64,000 nt of DNA from NCBI RefSeq assembly GCF_018861065.1, contig NZ_JAHKQO010000037.1, forward strand, positions 1 through 64,000. The letters run 5' to 3'. Shown in pieces: positions 1 through 7,641 of this stretch (position 1 is the first letter of the stretch; every line of letters starts with the position of its first letter). Below the pieces are notes generated by a model. The model was not told the DNA's origin. It saw only the letters and a list, made by a program, of their open reading frames with translations, and did no database searches. The DNA comes from Paraglaciecola arctica (lineage in GTDB: Bacteria; Pseudomonadota; Gammaproteobacteria; Enterobacterales; Alteromonadaceae). A program made the position numbers and the translations under genes.

Positions 1-2
1 TG

Positions 3-1193
3 AATGTGGCAAACGTGAATGTACCACCTATTGCTGAGGACGATATCTTTAGCGTGGATGAAGGTAACAGTGTAAGCGGTAACGTTATTACTCATAATGA
101 TGGTGATGGTGCAGTTGATACTGACGGTGGCGATGGCGGAGCTTTGAGTGTCACTCATGTGAATGGTATTGCTTTAGTCTTTGATGCCACTACAGGTGAA
201 GCGACAGTGGCGATTAAAGACGGTACTTTATTGATCAAAGCAGATGGTAGTTTTACTTACAATAATATTGGTTATGTGCTGGGTACAGCTGCCCCTAGTT
301 TTAATTATACTTTAAGTGACGGTATCGATTCTGACATAGGTGCGGTTACAATTAACGTAATTGATTATGCACCTGATGCTATCGACGACGTAAATTATAT
401 TCAACTGACACAACTAGGTGATACAGATACAGCTAATCGTAATGGCGTTAAAGGAAACGTAATCACTACAGGTAGTACTGGTGATAATGCCGATACATCT
501 GTTGATGGGTTTGGAACTCCAATTATCACCCAAGTCGAATACAATGGAAGCACTTTTCAATTTAGTGATACTGTCAGTTCACATGCTATTGATACTGGTT
601 TTGGAGTTCTAACAATCAGCAGTTCTGGGGCATATAATTTTGTTACTCCGAAAGGTATGCAAATACCCGACGCAGATATGAACTTAGTATTTACTTACAC
701 AATTCAAGATGGAGACTTAGTTAATCCAGAAGAAGATTCAGCGGATCTAACTATCAACATTAAAAAACCTGTCGCACCAGAACCATTATCAAATGAACTG
801 GATTTAGATTTCCAACAAACAAGCACTACTATTGACACTACATTTGATGCGAAAGTGGCTCTGCAGGCTGACAAACTTGCGTTTAAATTCTCACCAGACT
901 TAGACGGTTTAGGCGATATATTAACCGAAGCTAACACTGACGGTCTTGAGACATATTTAGCAGCAATCGGGGAAGATAACCCTTCTAAAGTCAATATTGA
1001 GCTTACCAGTTCATTAAAAGATTCACCTTTAGATGACGCTAAGGTATTGTCGAAAGAGCAGAGCGACCAAGAGTTCAGTTTTTCGGCAACCGTGACTAAT
1101 GGGTTATTGGAGGGAGGCGGCACCATAATAAGTGATCAGGCCGCAGCCACAAGCGCACCTATTGCTGAATTCGACTCGGCTGAATTGTTATAG
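3..1193 (+). CDS. C-terminal part of a large LapA/BpfA-type secreted adhesin (5' partial)
   Basis: The reading frame is open to the left edge, so only the last ~397 residues are seen; the GTG at base 6 is unlikely to be the real start. Two VCBS/cadherin-like beta-sandwich repeats are visible, each opening with a P-x-A-x-D-D pattern (about residues 5-118 and 120-255). They are Asp/Asn-rich, as in calcium-dependent adhesins. A Pro-rich joint (about 256-262) leads to an acidic ~135-residue tail that ends in a hydrophobic Leu-Leu. I see no GGxGxDxxx RTX nonapeptides in this part. The role is inferred from the next six genes, which match the order exporter, adaptor, TolC, OmpA, LapG, LapD known downstream of bpfA in Shewanella. 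It should be a cell-surface biofilm adhesin held in the outer membrane. The N-terminal retention module and LapG cleavage site lie outside the window. Confidence 0.8.
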   Translation, partial: NVANVNVPPIAEDDIFSVDEGNSVSGNVITHNDGDGAVDTDGGDGGALSVTHVNGIALVFDATTGEATVAIKDGTLLIKADGSFTYNNIGYVLGTAAPSFNYTLSDGIDSDIGAVTINVIDYAPDAIDDVNYIQLTQLGDTDTANRNGVKGNVITTGSTGDNADTSVDGFGTPIITQVEYNGSTFQFSDTVSSHAIDTGFGVLTISSSGAYNFVTPKGMQIPDADMNLVFTYTIQDGDLVNPEEDSADLTINIKKPVAPEPLSNELDLDFQQTSTTIDTTFDAKVALQADKLAFKFSPDLDGLGDILTEANTDGLETYLAAIGEDNPSKVNIELTSSLKDSPLDDAKVLSKEQSDQEFSFSATVTNGLLEGGGTIISDQAAATSAPIAEFDSAELL

Positions 1194-1218
1194 TAGGATT
1201 CTCTTAGTGTGCAATTTT

Positions 1219-1275
1219 ACATAACACAGTCATATCTCTATTGATTGTGTTATGTTTGCTGTGTTTTGTTTGAAG
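1219..1275 (+). terminator. Hairpin between the adhesin gene and its exporter
   Basis: A 14-bp stem (1219-1232 with 1242-1255, one G-U pair) closes a 9-base loop and is followed by a T-rich run. It lies 25 bases after the adhesin stop. It could end most adhesin transcripts while letting some continue into the secretion genes, or it could protect the mRNA 3' end. The stem is seen directly; the function is inferred. Confidence 0.6.
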
Positions 1276-1289
1276 GAATATAAAGCTAA

Positions 1290-3464
1290 GTGCAATCCTC
1301 GGTTAAAGCTACTACTCAGTGGACAATAAACGCATCGCAGCGTTTAACTTCAGATCCTTTATTAGACAGTTTAGTGTTATTAACCGAACACTTTGGCAAT
1401 CCTTGTTCTGCTGAAGCGTTAACGGCTGGTCTTCCTTTGACTGGCAGTCACCTGACCCCTGAACTCCTACCTCAAGCCGCTTCCCGCGCAGGGCTTAGCG
1501 CAAAGTTAGTGCGAAAAGGTTTAAACGAATTACCTTCAATGTTGTTGCCTTGTGTCTTGATGCTCAAAGACAAAAATGCCTGTGTATTACAGGAATTGAA
1601 CCTTGAAGAAAACAAGGCCATTGTCACCTTGCCGGAAACTGGCGGCGAAGAGCAGCTTTCGATTGAAGAATTAGAATCCAGCTTTGTTGGTTATTTGTTT
1701 CTAATTAAGCAGCAATATCGTGGCGACAGAAATTTTGATGTACATATCAATGACTCCAAAAAACATTGGTTATGGCAACACGTTAAAAGTGCAACGCCGA
1801 TATACCGAGACGTCATCATTGCCTCTATCATGGTGAATATTTTTGCTCTGGTTTCACCTCTTTTTGTGATGAATATTTACGATAAAGTGGTCCCCAATTT
1901 AGCTTTTGAGTCGCTTTGGGTATTGGCAATTGGTGCTGGTGTCGCTTACATTTTTGATTTTATTTTAAAGCAATTACGTGGTTACTTAATTGATGTGGCC
2001 GGTAAAAAAGTGGATATAGAAGTTTCTTCTAAATTATTTGCCAAGGTAATGGGGATTCCGCTAGAAAAACGTGCGCCAAGTATTGGTGGTATGGCCAAAC
2101 AAATCACTGAGTTTGACAACGTCAGGGAGTTTTTCTCTTCGGCTACCATTACCGCATTGGTAGACTTGCCTTTTGCTTTGTTATTTATGTTTTGTATCTG
2201 GCTAGTCGCGGGCGATTTGGTTTTGTTTCCCATCGTTTCCTCTGTGTTAATTATTGGTTATACCATTTATACGCAACCTAAACTTCGCGCTGCCATCGAG
2301 GAAAGTAATAAGTTTTCAAGTCTTCGACATGGTCACTTAATTGAATGTTTGGGAGCCATTGAATCCATTAAGGCTAATGGTGCAGAAGGTGTCGTGCAAA
2401 ATGCGTGGCAACAGATGATCGGACATACTTCCAGTTGGTTGCTTAAGTCTAAAATGATCACCAATTCAGTGATTAATTTCGCTAGTTTTATCGTGCAAAT
2501 TTCAATCATAGGTGTTGTCGTGTTAGGCGTTTACCGAGTATCCGACAATTTGATTTCTATGGGGGGCATTATCGCCGCGGTGATGTTAACTGGCCGCGCG
2601 ATTTCACCTGTAGCAAAATTAGCCGGTTTGATGACGCGCTCAAATCAAACCGTTAGCGCCTTAAGACAACTCGATAGCTTAATGGAACAAGAAGGTGAGT
2701 TTGAAGACAAAGGTCATCTAGCAAGCCGTCCCAAATTGTCTGGGAATATTAGTGCAGACAGTATTAGTTTTACCTACCCAGATACAAAAAATAGTGCATT
2801 GCAAACAATGTCTTTGGATATCAAAGAAGGTGAAAAAATAGCCATAATTGGGCGTAATGGTTCAGGTAAAACCACCCTAGCTAAATTACTACTGGGTTTA
2901 TACCAAGCGACTTCTGGTAATCTTCGCTTTGATGGATTAAATCATCAACAAATACACCCTAGCGATCTGCGGCGAAATATAGGTTATTTGCCTCAAGATA
3001 TCATTTTGTTTCACGGTACTATCCGCGATAATATTCTGTTTGGTACCAAACAAGTGACTGAATATCAGCTCATTAGAGCGGTACAATTATCTGGTGTGAA
3101 TGCCTTTACTGATCACGAAACTCAAGGTTTAGATCAACAGGTAGGTGAAAGCGGTAACAATCTATCTCGCGGACAACGACAGTCAATTGCTTTGGCGCGT
3201 GCAATTTTAAATACACCGCAAATCCTACTATTAGATGAACCCACAGCCAGCTTAGATGCCCGTGCCGAACAGCAATTCATACAATCCATTAGTGCCACTT
3301 CAACCGACAAAACCTTATTGTTAATTACTCATAAAATGGAATTACTGTCTTTAGTGGATAGGATCATCGTTCTAGAAAAAGGTAAGTTAGTGATTGATGG
3401 CCCTAAAGACGAAGTTTTGCAAAAGCTTAAAGAAGGTAAAAACAAAGCGGCGGTTAAGCCATGA
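1290..3464 (+). CDS. lapB: Type I secretion ABC exporter, LapB family
   Basis: Inner-membrane ATPase/permease that should export the upstream adhesin in one step. The 724 residues hold an N-terminal C39-like domain (about 20-150) without a recognisable catalytic Cys motif, as in LapB/HlyB exporters that do not cleave their substrate. A six-helix membrane domain (about 170-450) follows, then an ATPase domain with Walker A GRNGSGKT (about 521-528), signature LSRGQRQ (about 624) and Walker B ILLLDEP (about 644). The signature has Arg where LSGGQ has its first Gly. The start is GTG, with GAAGGA about 12 bases upstream, and no closer ATG is available. Its stop overlaps the next ATG (ATGA), so it is translationally coupled to the adaptor. 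Confidence 0.9.
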   Translation: MQSSVKATTQWTINASQRLTSDPLLDSLVLLTEHFGNPCSAEALTAGLPLTGSHLTPELLPQAASRAGLSAKLVRKGLNELPSMLLPCVLMLKDKNACVLQELNLEENKAIVTLPETGGEEQLSIEELESSFVGYLFLIKQQYRGDRNFDVHINDSKKHWLWQHVKSATPIYRDVIIASIMVNIFALVSPLFVMNIYDKVVPNLAFESLWVLAIGAGVAYIFDFILKQLRGYLIDVAGKKVDIEVSSKLFAKVMGIPLEKRAPSIGGMAKQITEFDNVREFFSSATITALVDLPFALLFMFCIWLVAGDLVLFPIVSSVLIIGYTIYTQPKLRAAIEESNKFSSLRHGHLIECLGAIESIKANGAEGVVQNAWQQMIGHTSSWLLKSKMITNSVINFASFIVQISIIGVVVLGVYRVSDNLISMGGIIAAVMLTGRAISPVAKLAGLMTRSNQTVSALRQLDSLMEQEGEFEDKGHLASRPKLSGNISADSISFTYPDTKNSALQTMSLDIKEGEKIAIIGRNGSGKTTLAKLLLGLYQATSGNLRFDGLNHQQIHPSDLRRNIGYLPQDIILFHGTIRDNILFGTKQVTEYQLIRAVQLSGVNAFTDHETQGLDQQVGESGNNLSRGQRQSIALARAILNTPQILLLDEPTASLDARAEQQFIQSISATSTDKTLLLITHKMELLSLVDRIIVLEKGKLVIDGPKDEVLQKLKEGKNKAAVKP

Positions 3465-4834
3465 AAGTTAGCCAAAAAGACCTAGAAATGGCCGATGATG
3501 TATATGGGGCAATGTTAACTGAAGTGCCTAGTTTGCATCGTTTAATCATCTGGTCCATGGCAGGATTACTGGTTAGTTTTATTGTTTGGGCTTATTTTTC
3601 TGCACTCGATCAAGTGACCTCAGGTATCGGAAAAGTCATCCCTTCCTCTCAAGTACAGATTATTCAAAGTTTAGATGGCGGAGTACTGCAACAATGGTTT
3701 GTGCAAGAGGGCATGCCCGTTACCAAAGACCAACCTATTGCCAGAATCGATGACACTCGTTTTCGTTCAGACTTCGCAGAACAAAAACAAGAAGTGGATA
3801 GCTTACGAGCCAATATCATCCGCTTAAGAGCAGAAATTTCCAGTATCTTGGTGGGTAATAATGAAGATTGGAAGTTGCAAATTGAAATAACCAAAAAAGT
3901 GCCAATTTATCCTGAGGATCTAAATCTCAGTGCAGAATTTATGGTAAAGGAACAACAAGAAGAATACTCAGGTAGATTAGATAATTTAATCAACCAGTTG
4001 GCTATCCAAGGGCAACAAATACAACAAAAAGAGCAGGAAATAACTGAGTTAGAGTCGAAAATTAACACGCTAGGTATCAGCTTAAACTTGGCTAAAAAAG
4101 AGCTAGCGCTAACTACGCCCCTTGCTGAAAAAGGCATAGTGTCAAAAATAGAATTGTATAAATCAGAGCGCACCGTCAATGATCTTCAAGGTGAGTTAGA
4201 TGGTGTGCGTTTGTTAACCCCGCAGTTAAAATCCGCGTTACAAGAAGCCATACTCAATCGACGTGAAACCGTTTTGTCGTACCGAAACGAAGTAAGAGCA
4301 ACACTTAACGAACTGCAAAATAAACTCTCCCGCATTAACGAATCTCAGGTCAGTGCTCAGGACAAAGTCACTAAGGCATTAATTTTATCGCCTGTTGTGG
4401 GAACCGTAAAAACCATACATGTCAATACTTTAGGTGGCGTAGTAAAACCAGGACAAACTATTGCAGAAATTGTTCCTACGGAGGATCAATTAATGGTAGA
4501 AGCTAAAATTAAGCCTAGAGATATTGGTTTTATCTATCCAGGTTTACCTGCAGTGGTTAAAATAACCGCGTATGATTTTGCCCGATATGGTGGTTTAACT
4601 GGTACAGTAGAACACATCAGTGCCGATACGACTCAAGACGAAGAAGGAAACAGCTTTTATGTGATTCGTGTGCGTACCGATGCTTCAAGTATCAAAAATA
4701 AAAACCAAGAAGAGATGCCAATTATACCGGGCATGATGACAAACGTAGACGTTATCACCGGTAAACGTACAATTTTGGAATATATATTAAATCCGCTGTT
4801 GCGTGCTAATGAAGCCGCACTTAGGGAACGATAA
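3461..4834 (+). CDS. lapC: HlyD-family periplasmic adaptor of the type I secretion system (LapC-like)
   Basis: Membrane-fusion protein linking the ABC exporter to the outer-membrane channel. The 457 residues start with a short cytoplasmic stretch and one membrane helix (about 28-46). A lipoyl-like half-motif and a long coiled coil (about 100-290, rich in Glu, Gln, Leu) follow. The second lipoyl half (SPVVGTVKTIHVNTLGGVV) and a beta-barrel end with a PGM motif (IIPGMMTNVDV) complete the HlyD/TIGR01843 layout. The ATG overlaps the exporter stop by four bases. The family assignment is firm; the substrate is inferred from context. Confidence 0.92.
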   Translation: MKVSQKDLEMADDVYGAMLTEVPSLHRLIIWSMAGLLVSFIVWAYFSALDQVTSGIGKVIPSSQVQIIQSLDGGVLQQWFVQEGMPVTKDQPIARIDDTRFRSDFAEQKQEVDSLRANIIRLRAEISSILVGNNEDWKLQIEITKKVPIYPEDLNLSAEFMVKEQQEEYSGRLDNLINQLAIQGQQIQQKEQEITELESKINTLGISLNLAKKELALTTPLAEKGIVSKIELYKSERTVNDLQGELDGVRLLTPQLKSALQEAILNRRETVLSYRNEVRATLNELQNKLSRINESQVSAQDKVTKALILSPVVGTVKTIHVNTLGGVVKPGQTIAEIVPTEDQLMVEAKIKPRDIGFIYPGLPAVVKITAYDFARYGGLTGTVEHISADTTQDEEGNSFYVIRVRTDASSIKNKNQEEMPIIPGMMTNVDVITGKRTILEYILNPLLRANEAALRER

Positions 4835-4875
4835 CGTACAAGCAAATTACTAAAAAACAATAAGATGGAGTTTTT

Positions 4876-4905
4876 ATGACTAAAGGTAAATCGTTATGCG
4901 CATAA
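4876..4905 (+). CDS. Possible 9-residue leader peptide overlapping lapE start
   Basis: An ATG with a good GGAG six bases upstream opens a frame encoding MTKGKSLCA and stops at 4903-4905, ten bases past the lapE ATG in another frame. Such short overlapping frames can couple translation. It may be chance. Nothing but the ribosome site and the overlap supports it. Confidence 0.25.
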   Translation: MTKGKSLCA

Positions 4906-6266
4906 CTGCAGTATTATTCTCATTATGCCTGCTTGCATTGTCTTCACAAGGACTAAATGCACAGAGTTTAGAACAAACAGTCGCCCTTGCATTAGATACT
5001 CACCCTGATATTCGTCAGGCGTTCGCCCGTTTCAAATCAAAAGAAGAAGATGTTAATCGTGCTTCGGCTGGATATTTGCCAACAGTCGATGTTACGGCTG
5101 GTTATGGATACGAATACACTAATACTCCTGGAAACCGTTTATCGGATTTGGGGTTTGACGATGGTGAAACTGAACTTGGCAGAGGTGAATTTGGTATCAG
5201 TATCAGTCAAATGCTGTTTGACGGTATGTTCACTAGTCATGAGGTTAAACGTACTAAATTTGAAGCCAGTGCGGAACAATGGACTTTGGTTAGTACAGCC
5301 GAAGATTTAGCTCTTTCAGTTAGCCAAGTATATTTAAATTATTTAAAAACTCAGCAGTTGGTGACTTTGTCTGAAAAAAACGTCGAGTCTCATCGAGAAA
5401 TTTACGGGCAAATAAAAGAACGAACTGATTCAGGAATGGGAAGCATAGCGGATCTGTCACAAGTAACAGGTCGCCTAGCCCGTGCTCAATCTAACTTAAT
5501 TGCCGCGCGCAATAATCATGAAGATGCCCGAGCGGAATTTATTAGTGTCACCAACATTATGCCTGATGATTTAGTCATGCCAGTACCAGATGCTGATATG
5601 TTACCCGCTGACAGTGCTAGCGGATTAAGTTTTGCTTTAGAACGACATCCCATCATCAAATCTGCACAGCAAGATATTCGAGCGGCTCGGGCTTACAGTG
5701 GCTCGGTTAAAGCCAATTATTATCCTAAATTGTCTCTTGAAGTGGCTGCTAACGCCGACAATGACATTGCGGGTGAAGATGGCTTTAACCGAACTGGTTC
5801 AAATGTAGGTGGGCATCGCAATGACCTAAGTGTCATGGTACGTATGCGTTATAACCTTTATTCCGGTGGTAAAGATGTGGCGCTAGAACGAGGAGCTGCT
5901 TATAAAACCACAGAAGCGCAGGAAATAAACTACCGTGCCCACCGTGAAGTTACAGAGAGCTTTCGCTTAGCATGGAACGCATATGAAATGTTGGGGTTAC
6001 AAAAACAATACCTGCAACAACACGTCGTGACTTCAAAAGAAACTCAAGAAGCCTACCAACAACAATTTAGTTTGGGGCAAAGAAATTTGCTCGATTTGTT
6101 GGACACAGAAAATGAACTTTTTCAGGCGCGCCAAGATTATTTAGATGCTGATTTTGATGAGTTGATAGCTAGATATAGATTATTGAATGTAACCGGACAA
6201 TTGCTTGATTCGTTGCGAGTGACTCGGTCTTCAGCTTGGAAAGGAGAACATGAGTATGAACATTAA
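4896..6266 (+). CDS. lapE: TolC-family outer-membrane channel (LapE/AggA-like)
   Basis: Trimeric outer-membrane exit duct of the type I secretion system. The 456-residue protein opens with a Sec signal peptide (MRITAVLFSLCLLALSSQG, cut near LNA-QS). It has the two internally repeated halves typical of outer-membrane efflux proteins, with long amphipathic helices. It fits TIGR01844. The ATG lies inside a 10-codon leader ORF (4876-4905) that has its own GGAG. AAAGG about nine bases upstream can serve this start directly. The 3' end overlaps the OmpA gene by 17 bases. It is the third component of the same exporter as the two preceding genes. Confidence 0.9.
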   Translation: MRITAVLFSLCLLALSSQGLNAQSLEQTVALALDTHPDIRQAFARFKSKEEDVNRASAGYLPTVDVTAGYGYEYTNTPGNRLSDLGFDDGETELGRGEFGISISQMLFDGMFTSHEVKRTKFEASAEQWTLVSTAEDLALSVSQVYLNYLKTQQLVTLSEKNVESHREIYGQIKERTDSGMGSIADLSQVTGRLARAQSNLIAARNNHEDARAEFISVTNIMPDDLVMPVPDADMLPADSASGLSFALERHPIIKSAQQDIRAARAYSGSVKANYYPKLSLEVAANADNDIAGEDGFNRTGSNVGGHRNDLSVMVRMRYNLYSGGKDVALERGAAYKTTEAQEINYRAHREVTESFRLAWNAYEMLGLQKQYLQQHVVTSKETQEAYQQQFSLGQRNLLDLLDTENELFQARQDYLDADFDELIARYRLLNVTGQLLDSLRVTRSSAWKGEHEYEH

Positions 6267-6912
6267 GTCCACTATGAGGCATATTTCAGTTTTTGAGGTG
6301 TCTGCTGCGACAAAGTTATCTTTAGTACTGTGTGGAGCCTTGTTGTTTTCTGGTTGTGCTAGTAACAACATAGTTAAGTTAGAACCTAGTGTTAAGCAGT
6401 TGCAGGATCTGAATGATTACGACCGCGACGGGGTCATTGAGGCTAGAGATAAATGTGACAACACGGTTTTAGGTGCAATTATTGATAACTACGGCTGCGG
6501 CGCAAAATCTACTTATATTGTTCCACTAAAAGTGGACATTAAGTTTGCTAACGATTCTTATATGTTGCCGAATTCAGCAATCCCAAAAATTCAACAAGTA
6601 GCGGAAATGCTCTCAGAAAAACAGGATCTTAAAGTCTTGATTGAGGGGCACACCAGTAAAGTTGGGAGTGCTGCACACAATCAAATTTTATCAGAAAACC
6701 GTGCGAAAGCGGTTGAATCAGTTTTGGTTAAAGATTACAAAATATCGCCAGAGCGTGTGTCGTCCATAGGTTACAGTTTTGATCGATTGGCTGATACAAG
6801 AGATACAGAAGAAGCACACGAAACCAATAGGCGTATCGTCGCTGAATTGAGCAAAACAGTGAGTAAGGATGAAATGCGTTGGACTATTTATACGGTAGAC
6901 CAAGTCCAATGA
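6250..6912 (+). CDS. OmpA-domain lipoprotein of the adhesin operon
   Basis: Predicted outer-membrane lipoprotein that binds peptidoglycan. A signal peptide ends in the lipobox LFSGC with the lipidated Cys at residue 36. A short Asp-rich segment (DYDRDGVIEARDKC, about 57-70) resembles a thrombospondin type 3 calcium loop. The OmpA C-terminal domain follows (about 95-210) with the EGHTSKVGS and N-R-A-K-A peptidoglycan-binding signature. The start is chosen at 6250 because GGAG sits six bases upstream. The gene overlaps the TolC gene by 17 bases. The same gene type sits at this place in the Shewanella bpf operon. Its exact job there is not settled; bracing the exporter or adhesin to the wall is inference. 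Confidence 0.85.
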   Translation: MSMNIKSTMRHISVFEVSAATKLSLVLCGALLFSGCASNNIVKLEPSVKQLQDLNDYDRDGVIEARDKCDNTVLGAIIDNYGCGAKSTYIVPLKVDIKFANDSYMLPNSAIPKIQQVAEMLSEKQDLKVLIEGHTSKVGSAAHNQILSENRAKAVESVLVKDYKISPERVSSIGYSFDRLADTRDTEEAHETNRRIVAELSKTVSKDEMRWTIYTVDQVQ

Positions 6913-6918
6913 TAATTA

Positions 6919-7638
6919 GTGAGTAATATGACGAGCAGCCGTTTTATAACAAGGAGGTTATTAAAGAAGCCAGTTCAAATATTACTACTAAGTATGACCT
7001 TTTTGTCTGCGCTTTATGCCGATCAAATTACTGAACTTGATGGTCCCAAAATTGTAAAGGCGCTGCAAAGTAGTTATGGCGATCGCGCCGCTAAACGCGG
7101 CGCAGCTTGGCTTAACTTAATGGTTCCAGACCCAAGCTCCTTAGAGCAAGAAAACTTAAAAAAGGTGAATCGTTTTTTCAATACCTTTCACTTTATTGAT
7201 GATATCGAATTATGGGGAGTGAACAATTATTGGGCTACTCCGGTTGAGTTTATTGGAGTAAATGGTGGAGACTGCGAAGACTATTCAATCGCCAAGTATT
7301 TTACCTTATTGGAGCTAGGTATAGCTGATGAAAAAATGAGGATTACTATGGTCAAGGCCGTACATCTTAAGCAATATCATATGGTGCTTGCCTATTACGA
7401 AACGCCGGCTTCTATCCCCCTAATTTTAGATAATTTAGATGGCGTAATTAAGCCAGCTAATGAACGTAACGATCTTATTCCTGTGTTTAGCTTTAACGGT
7501 AGTCAGCTGTGGTTAAATAAAGAAAGAGGTAGCAGTGTTTTGAGTGGTAACTCTTCGCGTCTTAAACGATGGCAAGATTTGCGTCAACGCATTAACACCG
7601 CAAAACTCAAACAACCCAAGATAAAATTGGAGTTTTAA
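6919..7638 (+). CDS. lapG: LapG/BpfG-type periplasmic cysteine protease (transglutaminase-like)
   Basis: Calcium-dependent protease of the bacterial transglutaminase-like cysteine proteinase family (DUF920). It cuts the N-terminal region of LapA-type adhesins and frees them from the surface. The 239 residues contain a signal-like hydrophobic stretch (about 20-33). The catalytic triad is Cys119 (in GGDCEDYS), His154 (KQYHMVLAYY) and Asp171 (LILDNLDG). The Asp and Glu flanking the Cys match the calcium site known in LapG. The start is GTG at 6919, or the in-frame ATG at 6928. It sits six bases after the OmpA gene and three bases before lapD, its regulator. The family and triad are clear; the cleavage target is the adhesin at the window start, by context. 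Confidence 0.92.
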   Translation: MSNMTSSRFITRRLLKKPVQILLLSMTFLSALYADQITELDGPKIVKALQSSYGDRAAKRGAAWLNLMVPDPSSLEQENLKKVNRFFNTFHFIDDIELWGVNNYWATPVEFIGVNGGDCEDYSIAKYFTLLELGIADEKMRITMVKAVHLKQYHMVLAYYETPASIPLILDNLDGVIKPANERNDLIPVFSFNGSQLWLNKERGSSVLSGNSSRLKRWQDLRQRINTAKLKQPKIKLEF

Positions 7639-7641
7639 GTA

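Noticed and set aside
704-1126. 140-residue open frame antisense to the adhesin end
   Set aside because: It lies wholly within a well-supported coding frame on the other strand, has no ribosome site and resembles no family.
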